Part shown: piece by piece, positions 16,395 to 24,086 of the stretch | How the letters are laid out: the number at the start of each line of letters is the position of its first letter | Position numbering within the stretch: the stretch's first letter is position 1 | DNA from: Acidobacteriota bacterium | Lineage (GTDB): Bacteria; Acidobacteriota; Blastocatellia; Pyrinomonadales; Pyrinomonadaceae | Assembly: GCA_016700175.1 (NCBI GenBank) | Contig: CP065003.1 | Coordinates: 3,668,001 to 3,732,000, forward strand | Length of the DNA: 64,000 bases | Direction: 5' to 3' | Notes under the pieces: generated by a model | The model's database searches: none | Told to the model about the DNA's origin: nothing | What the model saw: only the letters and a program-made list of their open reading frames with translations | Position numbers and translations under genes: made by a program

Positions 16395-16799
16395 TCAGCC
16401 CTCGCACTTGACCGAGATGTCTCGCTCGCTTAGGCAGCGTTTCTCGCATTTCTCGATATAGGACTTGATCGTATCGTTCTCGTAAAGCGCCTCCCACTTT
16501 CGCTCCTTCAGCGATCTCTTCATAAGATTTTCGCGTTTCTTCGGATCGAGCTTCTCAAGCCAGATCCTGTACATAGCGTCCATCTCCGCGTCGCCCTCTA
16601 TACAGTACATCGAGCAGGTGTTTCGTTTTGCTTCCGCCTCGTTATTGTCGATGCCGTTGTAGGTCTTGCCGTCGATGACGAGTTCCCCTGTGCAGGTCGG
16701 GCCTCCGCCGCCGAGGCACCCGAGCACGACGACGAGAAAGACGGCCGTGACGATGGCGATGTTTTTTCTGGGGCCTTTACTTGATTCCCTATTATCCAC
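16395..16799 (-). CDS. Small cysteine-rich lipoprotein-like protein
   Basis: 134 residues from a GTG start at 16799, selected because a perfect AAGGAGG lies 6 nt upstream. The longer frame upstream overlaps cstA and is spurious. One hydrophobic segment (about 12-27) ends in VVLGC, a plausible lipobox. The mature region has six further cysteines, including CSMYC and CEKRC, suggesting disulfides in an exported protein. No known family. It lies just downstream of cstA on the same strand, but 101 bp away across a GC-rich repeat-like stretch. Confidence 0.72.
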   Translation of the reverse strand: MDNRESSKGPRKNIAIVTAVFLVVVLGCLGGGGPTCTGELVIDGKTYNGIDNNEAEAKRNTCSMYCIEGDAEMDAMYRIWLEKLDPKKRENLMKRSLKERKWEALYENDTIKSYIEKCEKRCLSERDISVKCEG

Positions 16800-16900
16800 G
16801 CTATTCCTCCTTGGATTTTCTGTTGCCCCCTCGCTGACGCTCGGGGTTCTGCCGCGACGCCCGCGGAACCCGGGTCCGAAGCCCCGGGCTATTATCGGGT

Positions 16901-18574
16901 TCAAACCGTCGCGGAGAGTTCGCCTCCACGTTCGCGCCTCAGCTTGAAGAGAGCCGTCAGTACCAGGTAGATCGCCAAAGCGATCAGCGAAAGCGACGCC
17001 AGTCCGTTTATGAACTTCGCGTCTATCCCGTCTGCGGCGGCGAAATTGCCGATGACGAGCGCGCCGAGTGCCCATAGCGTGATCGCCAGCACGAACAGCA
17101 TCGGAAGAAGTGTGAACGCGATCCGCTTTCTCGCCTGGTAAAGCCAGGCGGTAATGGACAATAGCGTCAACGCCGCGAGCAACTGGTTCGAAGCCCCGAA
17201 AAGCGTCCAGAACTCCCGCCACGAGCCCGCCTCCGCGAGGAAGATTATGGCGAACGGAAGTGCTACGGTCGCAACTGTGCCGATGATCGCTCCTGCGCGG
17301 CCCGGAATGCCGAGGAGCTCCTGGACGATATACCTACCGAGCCTCATACACACGTCGAGCGTGTCGAACACGAACGTCGAAAACGCCATCGCCCCGAAAG
17401 TGATCGCGAACGGGAGGTATTGTTCGCCGATGACGATCGTAAGGAAATCGCCGATGCCGTTCCCGTAGATGACGCCAGGCGAGACGCCCTGGGCCGCGCC
17501 TTGCGCGACGATCATTATCGTGACCAGCGCGATGAATGCCACGAACCCTTCGGCGAGCATCGCCCCGTAGCCAACCGGATGAGTGTGCGATTCCTTGTCG
17601 ATCTGTTTCGAGGTTGTGCCGGAGCAGACAAGACCGTGAAAGCCTGAGCACGCTCCGCAGGCGATGGTGACGAACAGGAACGGGAAGAGCGTGCCGGTCA
17701 TTCCACCGACGTCGAAGGACCGAAATGCCGGCTGGGCGATCTCGTAGCCGCCGAAGAAAACGCCGATCACTCCGACCGCCAGCGCGGTGTAAAGTACGAA
17801 GCCGCCAAGATACCCGCGGGGCTGAAGAAGGAACCAGACGGGCACCAGCGACGCCGCGATGCAGTAAAGGAGGATCACCACCGACCACGAGAGATGGCTC
17901 AGCACGAACACCTCGGAGTAAACAGTGCCGAGCCAAGACAGCGAGAACACGGCCGGGACGAAGATGACTGTCGAAAGCCAGAGCGGCGGCTTCAGGAATC
18001 TCTCGACAAGGCCGAGTACGATCGAAAGGCATAAATAGGCAATGCTTGCGAATGCGACGGCCCCGCCGGGATTGAAGCCTTTCGACTGGCGTACCGCCTC
18101 GTCACCGGAGACGAAGGTCCCCGCCGTGATGTCCGTGAAGGCGACGATTACGTAAATGAGCGCGATCCAAATGAACGCCATCATCGCCCGCCCGGCTCCT
18201 GTGCCGAGCTTCTCCCGTGCGATCTCGGCGATGGATTTGGCTCCGTGCCGGACGGAAGAGGCGAGCGACGAAAAATCGTGGACAGCGCCGATCAGCACCA
18301 CTCCGAGCGCTATCCACAAGAGACACGGAAGCCAGCCGAAATACTGGCAGGCGATGATCGGTCCCGCGATCGGTCCCGCGGCGGAGATGGCCGAAAAATG
18401 CTGGCCGAACAGGTAAAACGGCCGTGTGGGGACGAAGTCCTCGCCGTCGTTGATCTTGTTCGCGGGGGTCACGTTCTCGTCGCTTAGTTCGAACTGCCGG
18501 GCGACCCATCGGCCGTACGAGAAGTATCCGAAGACAAGCCACGAGAGAAAGACTATCGCGATAAGAGCGAGCAT
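16901..18574 (-). CDS. cstA: Carbon starvation protein CstA-type peptide/pyruvate transporter
   Basis: 557 residues with about 15 membrane helices. Family landmarks: DFVPTRPFYLFGQHFSAI, the AGPIAGPIIACQYFGWLP loop, GAVHDFSSLASSVRHGAKSI, GACSGFHGLVCSGTTSKQ and ASNQLLAALTL. CstA-family proteins import peptides or pyruvate under carbon limitation. This is the shorter form (about 550 residues) common outside enterobacteria. GGAGAAA precedes the ATG. A tandem heptamer array lies 52 bp upstream of the start, where a promoter or leader would be. Confidence 0.93.
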   Translation of the reverse strand: MLALIAIVFLSWLVFGYFSYGRWVARQFELSDENVTPANKINDGEDFVPTRPFYLFGQHFSAISAAGPIAGPIIACQYFGWLPCLLWIALGVVLIGAVHDFSSLASSVRHGAKSIAEIAREKLGTGAGRAMMAFIWIALIYVIVAFTDITAGTFVSGDEAVRQSKGFNPGGAVAFASIAYLCLSIVLGLVERFLKPPLWLSTVIFVPAVFSLSWLGTVYSEVFVLSHLSWSVVILLYCIAASLVPVWFLLQPRGYLGGFVLYTALAVGVIGVFFGGYEIAQPAFRSFDVGGMTGTLFPFLFVTIACGACSGFHGLVCSGTTSKQIDKESHTHPVGYGAMLAEGFVAFIALVTIMIVAQGAAQGVSPGVIYGNGIGDFLTIVIGEQYLPFAITFGAMAFSTFVFDTLDVCMRLGRYIVQELLGIPGRAGAIIGTVATVALPFAIIFLAEAGSWREFWTLFGASNQLLAALTLLSITAWLYQARKRIAFTLLPMLFVLAITLWALGALVIGNFAAADGIDAKFINGLASLSLIALAIYLVLTALFKLRRERGGELSATV

Positions 18575-18625
18575 AGATGTTTCTCCGAACGTGAGGTAGG
18601 TACGACGGCGGAAAGTTTAGCATAA

Positions 18626-18674
<49 letters not shown>

Positions 18675-18675
18675 A

Positions 18676-18861
18676 CCCGGAGCGCAAGCGACGGGCACAA
18701 CCGACCGCGCAGCGGTCATATGCTTTTGGCCGTGGGTAAACCCGAAGGGCGCCACCCACGGTAGAGAGGCCCCAACACATCTAGCCGCGTAGCGGCGGCA
18801 CGTTTTTGGTACAAAAAGACGGATTCGCTTCGCTCACTGCACGCGGGACGCGTGCGTTCCG
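18676..18861. repeat. Composite repeat block, left side of the 18.6-21 kb segment
   Basis: Modules in order: CCCGGAGCGCAAGCGACGGG at 18676-18695; a segment 18704-18761 including CCGTGGGT...ACCCACGG; AGCCGCGTAGCGGCGGCACG at 18783-18802 (also at 48438); and 18823-18861. The last and second modules recur inverted at 20725-20762 and 20935-20993. The stretch has no credible gene. Confidence 0.9.
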
Positions 18862-18928
18862 TAGGAGTGTCCCGAACTCAGCCAACTCGCTCCTGTTTTC
18901 TGGCTCCGGAATTCTGTATCCTCTCCGT

Positions 18929-19390
18929 ATGGACAAATCCATTCAGGAGACCTATGCGCCGGAGAGCATATGCTTCGGCTGCGGTCCGGCGAACGAGAAG
19001 GGGCTGAAGATCAGAAGTTTCGAGATTGACGGCGAGTACGTGGCTGAATGGCGGGCCGAAAAGCATCACGAGGCGTTCCCGGGGATGCTCAACGGCGGGA
19101 TCATAGGCTCGCTACTCGACTGTCACTCCAACTGGGCGGCGGCGCACTACATGATGAAGCGCGATGGCGCCGACAGTCCTCCGTGTACCGTGACGGCGAG
19201 CTATTCGATCAAGCTTCTAAGGCCGACGCCCAGTGACGCGGTAATTAATCTTCGCGCGAAGGTGGTCGAGTCGGAAGGAAAGCGAGCCACGGTCGAGGCC
19301 GAGCTCATAGCCAATGACGAGGTCTGTGCGACTTGTACGGGTGTGTTCGTTGCGGTCGGCGAGGGCCATCCTGCATTCCACCGCTGGTAA
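18929..19390 (+). CDS. PaaI-type hotdog thioesterase
   Basis: 153 residues from the ATG at 18929; the longer frame reads into repeats. The hotdog fold is indicated by CFGCGPANEKGLKI near the start, HHEAFPGMLNGGIIGSLLDCHSNWAA (central helix with the G-G-x(7)-D catalytic arrangement) and later beta strands. Such enzymes hydrolyse acyl-CoA esters; the acyl chain is unknown. There is no Shine-Dalgarno sequence. A TATCCT box ends 6 nt before the ATG, consistent with a leaderless transcript. Confidence 0.85.
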   Translation: MDKSIQETYAPESICFGCGPANEKGLKIRSFEIDGEYVAEWRAEKHHEAFPGMLNGGIIGSLLDCHSNWAAAHYMMKRDGADSPPCTVTASYSIKLLRPTPSDAVINLRAKVVESEGKRATVEAELIANDEVCATCTGVFVAVGEGHPAFHRW

Positions 19391-19396
19391 GAGTGC

Positions 19397-19972
19397 TTAG
19401 CCGAGCGCCGTCTTTATCAGCGCCTCGTAATCGGCCTCAAGGTCCAGTTTCCTGAGCCATTCCCTTTGCTCGTGCATAAGGCCGGGGAGCATCACGACGT
19501 CGTTCATCGCGTATTCGACCAGGTCATCCGTCCACGATCCGGACCAGTTCCTGCCGAACTTTTTTCTTTTCGACTTATCCAGATCGACCGCGAAATATCT
19601 GTAAAGCGTTTCGGCGAGCGATACAGACTGGTCGGCGCCCTTCGTAAGGATCCGTTCCGCGAGCATCGAGTCGAAGACGCCCCGGACCTCGAATCCCGCA
19701 GCGCCCAGGAATCCGAGATCGAATTTCGCATTGTGGAAGACCTTCACAACGGATTCATCGGCGAGCAGTCCCCGGAAGGGTTCGGCGGAGATCCCTTCGG
19801 AAACAGGGATCAGTACATGTTCTTCACCGTCCGAGAACTGTATGCTGAGCAATCTGCCTCGCGATGGATGAAGTCCCGACGTTTCCGTATCGCAGCCGAG
19901 CACGCAGGAACCTGAAAGCGCCTCGATCGCCTCTCCTGCATCCCGTTCGGATCTCACTACAACAACTTCCAT
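19397..19972 (-). CDS. DEDDy 3'-5' exonuclease, RNase D-like
   Basis: 191 residues, only the exonuclease domain (full RNase D is about 375 with HRDC domains). Catalytic acids: Asp28 and Glu30 (GCDTETSGL), Asp85 (HNAKFDLGFL), and the Tyr154-x3-Asp158 ExoIII motif (YAMNDV) of the DEDDy class, so two-metal hydrolysis of RNA or DNA 3' ends is expected. A standalone domain of this kind also resembles the exonuclease region of DNA polymerase I. It converges on the thioesterase gene with a 6-bp gap. No Shine-Dalgarno; TTTTCA-17-TAGAAT ends 7 nt before the ATG. Confidence 0.87.
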   Translation of the reverse strand: MEVVVVRSERDAGEAIEALSGSCVLGCDTETSGLHPSRGRLLSIQFSDGEEHVLIPVSEGISAEPFRGLLADESVVKVFHNAKFDLGFLGAAGFEVRGVFDSMLAERILTKGADQSVSLAETLYRYFAVDLDKSKRKKFGRNWSGSWTDDLVEYAMNDVVMLPGLMHEQREWLRKLDLEADYEALIKTALG

Positions 19973-19979
19973 CGCACGG

Positions 19980-20008
19980 ATTCTAGTTCAATGCGCCGCG
20001 CGTGAAAA
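19980..20008 (-). promoter_or_regulatory. Promoter for a leaderless RNase D-like mRNA
   Basis: On the minus strand, TTTTCA, a 17-bp spacer and TAGAAT end 7 nt before the ATG at 19972, which puts the predicted transcription start at the start codon. Confidence 0.5.
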
Positions 20009-20047
20009 GTTTGTACAATCCACATCTGCCTCGAAAACGGTAACGCT

Positions 20048-20689
20048 ATGCTCACGAAACTGAACGACATCGAACTGCGGGTCATCGGGTGTCTTGTGGA
20101 GAAAGAACTGACGACGCCGGACAACTATCCGCTGACCCTCAACTCGCTTGTGGCGGCCTGCAACCAGAAGACGAACCGCGATCCGGTCGTGGATTACGAC
20201 GAATCCGATGTCGAATCCGCGTTGGACAGCCTGCGGGAAAAGAACCTCGCGTACGTCTTTTACGGCTCGACCGGGCGCGTTCCGAAATACAAGCATATAC
20301 TTCCGAGTTTCTACGAGCTCGGCCCGGCCGAAACTGCGCTGATCACCGTGCTGATGCTGCGAGGCGCGCAGACACCGGGCGAGCTGAACCAGAGATCCGG
20401 GAGACTGTTCGAGTTCGAGGGTCTGGGCGAGGTGAACGAGACGCTCGATTCACTTGCGAACCGCGAGGCGCCTCTGGTGAGGAAACTGGGCCGGCTTCCG
20501 GGTCAGAAGGAGGTCAGGTTCATACACCTTCTGTCGGAAACCGAGTTTGACGATGACGAATATCAGGAGCAGGCGGCGCGGACGGTCGAGGTCGCCGCGG
20601 GCGGTCTTGCGTCGGAAATTTTGAGGATGAGGGAAGATCTTGACGCATTGCGAGCCGAGTTCGAGGAGTTCAAGTCGCAGTTTGAGTGA
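20048..20689 (+). CDS. YceH family (DUF480) winged-helix protein
   Basis: 213 residues, cytosolic. Two tandem winged-helix domains of the YceH/DUF480 family. The N-terminal one has IGCLVEKELTTPDNYPLTLN and ACNQKTNRDPV. The second starts at about residue 93 with PAETALITVLMLRGAQTPGELN. A C-terminal acidic coiled-coil helix (about 185-213) completes the usual layout. Function is not established for the family; DNA binding is inferred from the fold. A TACAAT -10-like box at 20014-20019 suggests a 22-nt leader. Confidence 0.9.
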   Translation: MLTKLNDIELRVIGCLVEKELTTPDNYPLTLNSLVAACNQKTNRDPVVDYDESDVESALDSLREKNLAYVFYGSTGRVPKYKHILPSFYELGPAETALITVLMLRGAQTPGELNQRSGRLFEFEGLGEVNETLDSLANREAPLVRKLGRLPGQKEVRFIHLLSETEFDDDEYQEQAARTVEVAAGGLASEILRMREDLDALRAEFEEFKSQFE

Positions 20690-20696
20690 AGAGTCG

Positions 20697-21030
20697 GAAC
20701 CCGGAGCGCAAGCGACGGGCATAACGGAACGCACGCGTCCCGCGTGCAGTGAGCGAAGCGAACTTGAGGTACGATAGGCTTCAGCCTGTCGAAGTTCCGC
20801 GCATTCGCGCGGAATTGCAGCCCGGAGGGCTGCTCTAAACGGTTCGCAATAAATCAAAAAGGCGGGCTCAAGGCCCGCCTTCTCAGTTTTTCATGTCTCC
20901 GCTACGCGGCTGGGTGTTCGTGTGTGCCTCCATACCGTGGGTGGCGCCCTTTCGGGCTTACCCGCGGCTAAAAGCACATGACCGCTACGCGGTCCGCTGT
21001 CTCCTGACTTCCGTCTTCTGAATTCTGACT
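20697..21030. repeat. Composite repeat block, right side of the 18.6-21 kb segment
   Basis: 20700-20719 repeats the CCCGGAGCGCAAGCGACGGG module in direct orientation. 20725-20762 is an exact 38-nt inverted copy of 18823-18861. 20762-20830 is an inverted family-B element. 20935-20993 is an inverted, about 90% identical copy of 18704-18761. 20996-21030 contains degenerate CTGACTT/CTGTCTC heptamers, the inverted counterpart of the array at 18626. A terminator sits inside at 20861. Confidence 0.9.
20857..20892. terminator. Bidirectional intrinsic terminator
   Basis: GGCGGGC/GCCCGCC stem (20861-20867 / 20873-20879) with AAAAA before it and TTCTCAGTTTTT after it. It can serve yceH (plus) and the repeat-protein gene ending at 21033 (minus). 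Confidence 0.75.
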
Positions 21031-21032
21031 TC

Positions 21033-22058
21033 TTACTTTATCTTCCCGTGGATCCGCAGTTTCACGAGCGATTCAACGCTAAGGTCCGATTCGCCATTCG
21101 CGCGCGCGTCCCGTATGAAGTCCGCGGTCACATTGAAGATCCGAAGCTTCACAGCTTCCTCGACAGTCAGATTCACAAGGCCTTCGCCCTGCATCTGCCG
21201 AACGAATTCAGGCGTGACCTTGAAGATCCGAAGCTTCACCGCCTGTTCTGAGTTCAGATTCTGGAATCCCGCCGTCTGCATATCCCGAAGGTAGTCCGGC
21301 GTGATCTTAAAGATCCTGAACTTCACGAGTTCCTCGAACGACTTCGTCTGGAACCCCATCGCGACGACGTCGCGGACGAAGTTGGCGTCGATCTTGAATA
21401 TACGCGCCTTGACCAGGTCTTCCATATCCAGATCCGGGAAACCGGTCGCCGCCATCTCGCGCATGAAGTTCGAGTCGATCTTGAAGATCTTCGCCTTAAA
21501 AAGGTCGTCCGTATCGAGATTTGAGAATCCCGATGCCGAAAGATCGTCCGCCAGCGCGACAGTCACATCCAGCGTGGCGGCAGCGAACTGCTTGCGGTCG
21601 TTGAACTCGAAGCCGCGACTGCTCATTGCCGATCTGAAGCCCGCGCTGGGCGTGAAAACGAACGTCCCGGAGCCCTTTCCGTTCTCGAAATTACCGGTGC
21701 ACGCGATCGTTCCCGCTTCGCGTTCGATCGTGAAGTTCACTCCGCGCGAAACGCTTTCGACCTGTGAGCTCGAGAGCCCGCGAAGGTCGTCGAACGAATA
21801 ACCCGTTCCCTGGTTGTTCGATTTCCCTTCGCCGTCGGAATAGCTGAAGGTGATCTGGATGTCGCTCTTGCCGTCGCTCCACTCAAAGCTGTAGTCGCCG
21901 TTATCCTTGTCTGTCTTTTCCTTTACCTTGTGTGCCTTCTCGGTGCTTGCTTTCCATGTTCCCGTGATCGTGCTCTGCGCCGAGATCACTATCGATCCGA
22001 TGGTGATCACGACAAGGCAGGCGAGAGCGCCGGCAAGGAACTTAAGATTCTTGTTCAT
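21033..22058 (-). CDS. Secreted protein with 29-residue tandem repeats
   Basis: 341 residues. Signal peptide or N-terminal anchor (residues 1-28). A beta-rich domain follows (about 30-165), with GTWKAS at its start. Then come 5.6 repeats of exactly 29 residues (from about 174 to the end), with core LVKLRIFKITPDFVRDM and a closing xxGF. The same repeat type occurs behind M56/BlaR1-like peptidase domains in other bacteria, but no peptidase is present here. GGGAGAA precedes the ATG. Probably periplasmic; function unknown. Confidence 0.8.
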   Translation of the reverse strand: MNKNLKFLAGALACLVVITIGSIVISAQSTITGTWKASTEKAHKVKEKTDKDNGDYSFEWSDGKSDIQITFSYSDGEGKSNNQGTGYSFDDLRGLSSSQVESVSRGVNFTIEREAGTIACTGNFENGKGSGTFVFTPSAGFRSAMSSRGFEFNDRKQFAAATLDVTVALADDLSASGFSNLDTDDLFKAKIFKIDSNFMREMAATGFPDLDMEDLVKARIFKIDANFVRDVVAMGFQTKSFEELVKFRIFKITPDYLRDMQTAGFQNLNSEQAVKLRIFKVTPEFVRQMQGEGLVNLTVEEAVKLRIFNVTADFIRDARANGESDLSVESLVKLRIHGKIK

Positions 22059-22132
22059 AACATTCTCCCGATTCCGTTTTCTGTCTCTTTACAGTCTAGA
22101 AACACCGCAACGGAAGTCTTTGTGACAGACGC

Positions 22133-23626
22133 TCAGGCTTCGTTCCAGGCGACCTTGCTGCGCAGCCTCATAACTGAACGCTCTTTCCCAAGCAGCTCGA
22201 ACGCCGTGATCATCGAAGGCCCGACAGCCTGGCCCGTCAGGGCGACACGGGCGCCGTTGAGCAGGATCCCCAGCTTAGTGTCCTTCTCCTCGCAGAATTC
22301 GTTGGCGGCTTCGTAGATAGGGTCGTGCGAAAAGTCTTCCAGTTTTTCAAGCCGATCGGCGAATTCGGGCAGCCACTCCTCGAGCTTGGGCCGCTTCTTC
22401 AGGTGCTTTGCGACGGCGGCCGGGTCAAAATCGAAATCCTCGGAAAAGAATGCGCGGCCCTGTTCGGAAAAGTCCTTGAGGGTGAAGAAGCGCTCGCGGA
22501 TAACGTCAACCACCATTTCGAACCACACCCTGTCCTCGTCGTCGTATTCCTCGCGCCAGAGTTTCTCGGACCTGAGCTCCGAACGGACCATCGGGATCAG
22601 TTCATCGAGAGGCATCGTGCGGATGTACTCGGCATTCATCCAGAGCGCCTTGTCATCCGTCCATCGTCGGGGATTGTTCGCGTCGAAGTTAAAGACAGCG
22701 TTCGATCTGTTGATGCCTTCCAGCGTGAATGCCTCGATCAGGTCCTCCAGCCCGAGGATCTCGTCCTCGCTCTTCGGCGACCAGCCGAGCAGCGCAAGGA
22801 AGTTCCTGAATGCGCCCGCGACAAAGCCTTTGTCTCGATAAGTGGTTAGCGAAACGATCTCGCCGTGGTGACGCTTTGACAGTTTCTTGCCTCCGGGCGC
22901 GAGGATGAGGGGCAGGTGAGCGAAAATGGGGGGCTCGATCCCGAGCGCCTCGTAGATCAGTATCTGTTTGTGCGTGTTCGTCAGGTGGTCCTGTCCGCGG
23001 ATCACGTGAGTGATGCCCATTTCGATGTCGTCGCAGACGACCGCAAGGTTGTACAGCGGGTGCCCGTCGGAGCGTAGCAGCACGAGGTCCTCGATGTCCG
23101 AATGCTCGCGCTCCTGAAGGCCGTAAACCGCGTCATCGAACGATGTCTTTCCTTCACGGCTGACCTTCAGACGTATCGCGAACGGCTCTCGCGCCTCGGC
23201 CCGCGCGTCGGATGCGGTCCTATCGAGATCTCTGTACGGATTGTCCCGGAGGCCCTTCTCCGCTCCCTGTTCCCGGGCCCTCTCCGCGATAGCCGCTTTT
23301 ACATCGCCGTCTGCACGTTCGTCCTTCGGAGTGAAATCGCGATAAGCTTTTCCTTGTTCCAGGAGTCTGAGTGCCGTTTCTCGATGCTTGTCCGCGTTGT
23401 CGGACTGGAAGACGATCTCCTCATCAGGCTCGAAACCGAGCCATTTCAGGCCTTCGAGGATGGATCGGGTGGACTCCTCTGTCGATCTTTGCAGGTCTGT
23501 GTCCTCGACCCTTACGAGGAACTTTCCGCCTGAATGCCGGGCGAAAAGATAGTTGAAAAGGGCGGTTCTCGCGGAACCGATGTGAAGGTATCCGGTAGGG
23601 CTCGGTGCAAAGCGGACTCTGTTCAT
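22133..23626 (-). CDS. gltX: Glutamyl-tRNA synthetase
   Basis: 497 residues from MNRVRFAPSPTGYLHIGSAR, the usual start of the family; upstream in-frame codons lack similarity. Class I synthetase charging tRNA-Glu in the cytosol. HIGS is at residues 15-18 and the KLSKRHHG form of KMSKS is in the catalytic half. YNLAVVCDDIEMGITHVIRGQDHLTNT is the glutamate/tRNA acceptor region. The helical C-terminal anticodon-binding domain is complete. The tRNA-Ser gene lies 113 bp upstream on the same strand. Confidence 0.97.
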   Translation of the reverse strand: MNRVRFAPSPTGYLHIGSARTALFNYLFARHSGGKFLVRVEDTDLQRSTEESTRSILEGLKWLGFEPDEEIVFQSDNADKHRETALRLLEQGKAYRDFTPKDERADGDVKAAIAERAREQGAEKGLRDNPYRDLDRTASDARAEAREPFAIRLKVSREGKTSFDDAVYGLQEREHSDIEDLVLLRSDGHPLYNLAVVCDDIEMGITHVIRGQDHLTNTHKQILIYEALGIEPPIFAHLPLILAPGGKKLSKRHHGEIVSLTTYRDKGFVAGAFRNFLALLGWSPKSEDEILGLEDLIEAFTLEGINRSNAVFNFDANNPRRWTDDKALWMNAEYIRTMPLDELIPMVRSELRSEKLWREEYDDEDRVWFEMVVDVIRERFFTLKDFSEQGRAFFSEDFDFDPAAVAKHLKKRPKLEEWLPEFADRLEKLEDFSHDPIYEAANEFCEEKDTKLGILLNGARVALTGQAVGPSMITAFELLGKERSVMRLRSKVAWNEA

Positions 23627-23738
23627 CTTCTTGAAGGTTGCGGGAAACCGCGCCGTTTTCGGCAATACGGGCCCCAAAAACACGAAAAGCTATCAAACTC
23701 CTCGTTGATAGCCGGAAGAACCGTTTCAGCTTCGAATA

Positions 23739-23830
23739 TGGCGGAGGCGACAGGATTCGAACCTGTGAAGGGTTGTTACACCCTTAACGATTTAGCAAAC
23801 CGCCGCTTTCAGCCACTCAGCCACGCCTCC
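23739..23830 (-). tRNA. tRNA-Ser (anticodon GCU)
   Basis: 92 nt including encoded CCA. Acceptor GGAGGCG/CGCCTCC plus G-CCA. D-arm GGCTGAGTGGCTGAAAGC. Anticodon loop TTGCTAA gives GCU, reading AGC/AGU. A long class II variable arm AAGGGTGTAACAACCCTT identifies it as Ser. T-arm ACAGG-TTCGAAT-CCTGT. Confidence 0.97.
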
Positions 23831-23878
23831 AAATCTACGCCTGAAGCTCCCGAATTATCGGGCTCAGACGCAAAGTTC

Positions 23879-23906
23879 ATTCTAGCCTTCAGGCGAACTT
23901 TGTCAA
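23879..23906 (-). promoter_or_regulatory. Strong promoter of the tRNA-Ser gene
   Basis: On the minus strand, TTGACA, a 16-bp spacer and TAGAAT. The predicted start lies about 42 nt before the tRNA 5' end. Confidence 0.75.
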
Positions 23907-23948
23907 GTTGACCCGCATCCCACGCCGCATATCGACCCCGCAAGTTAC

Positions 23949-23977
23949 TTGACACTGTTTGACAAAGGAAAGACAAT
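23949..23977 (+). promoter_or_regulatory. Promoter of the beta-barrel protein gene
   Basis: TTGACA, a 17-bp spacer and GACAAT, about 110 bp before the ATG at 24087. It is divergent from the tRNA promoter, 43 bp away. Confidence 0.6.
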
Positions 23978-24086
23978 AGCCCCTTATGCGGAAACCCTAG
24001 GTTTTCAGGCGTTTTTCTGCGACGTTAACCGGCCGGAAATGATGTCTTCCCGTAGTGCTGTTTCTTACATTAGAGGACACCACCTT

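Noticed and set aside
16800..17222. N-terminal extension of the small Cys-rich lipoprotein gene
   Set aside because: It overlaps cstA coding sequence; the GTG with AAGGAGG at 16799 is clearly the real start.
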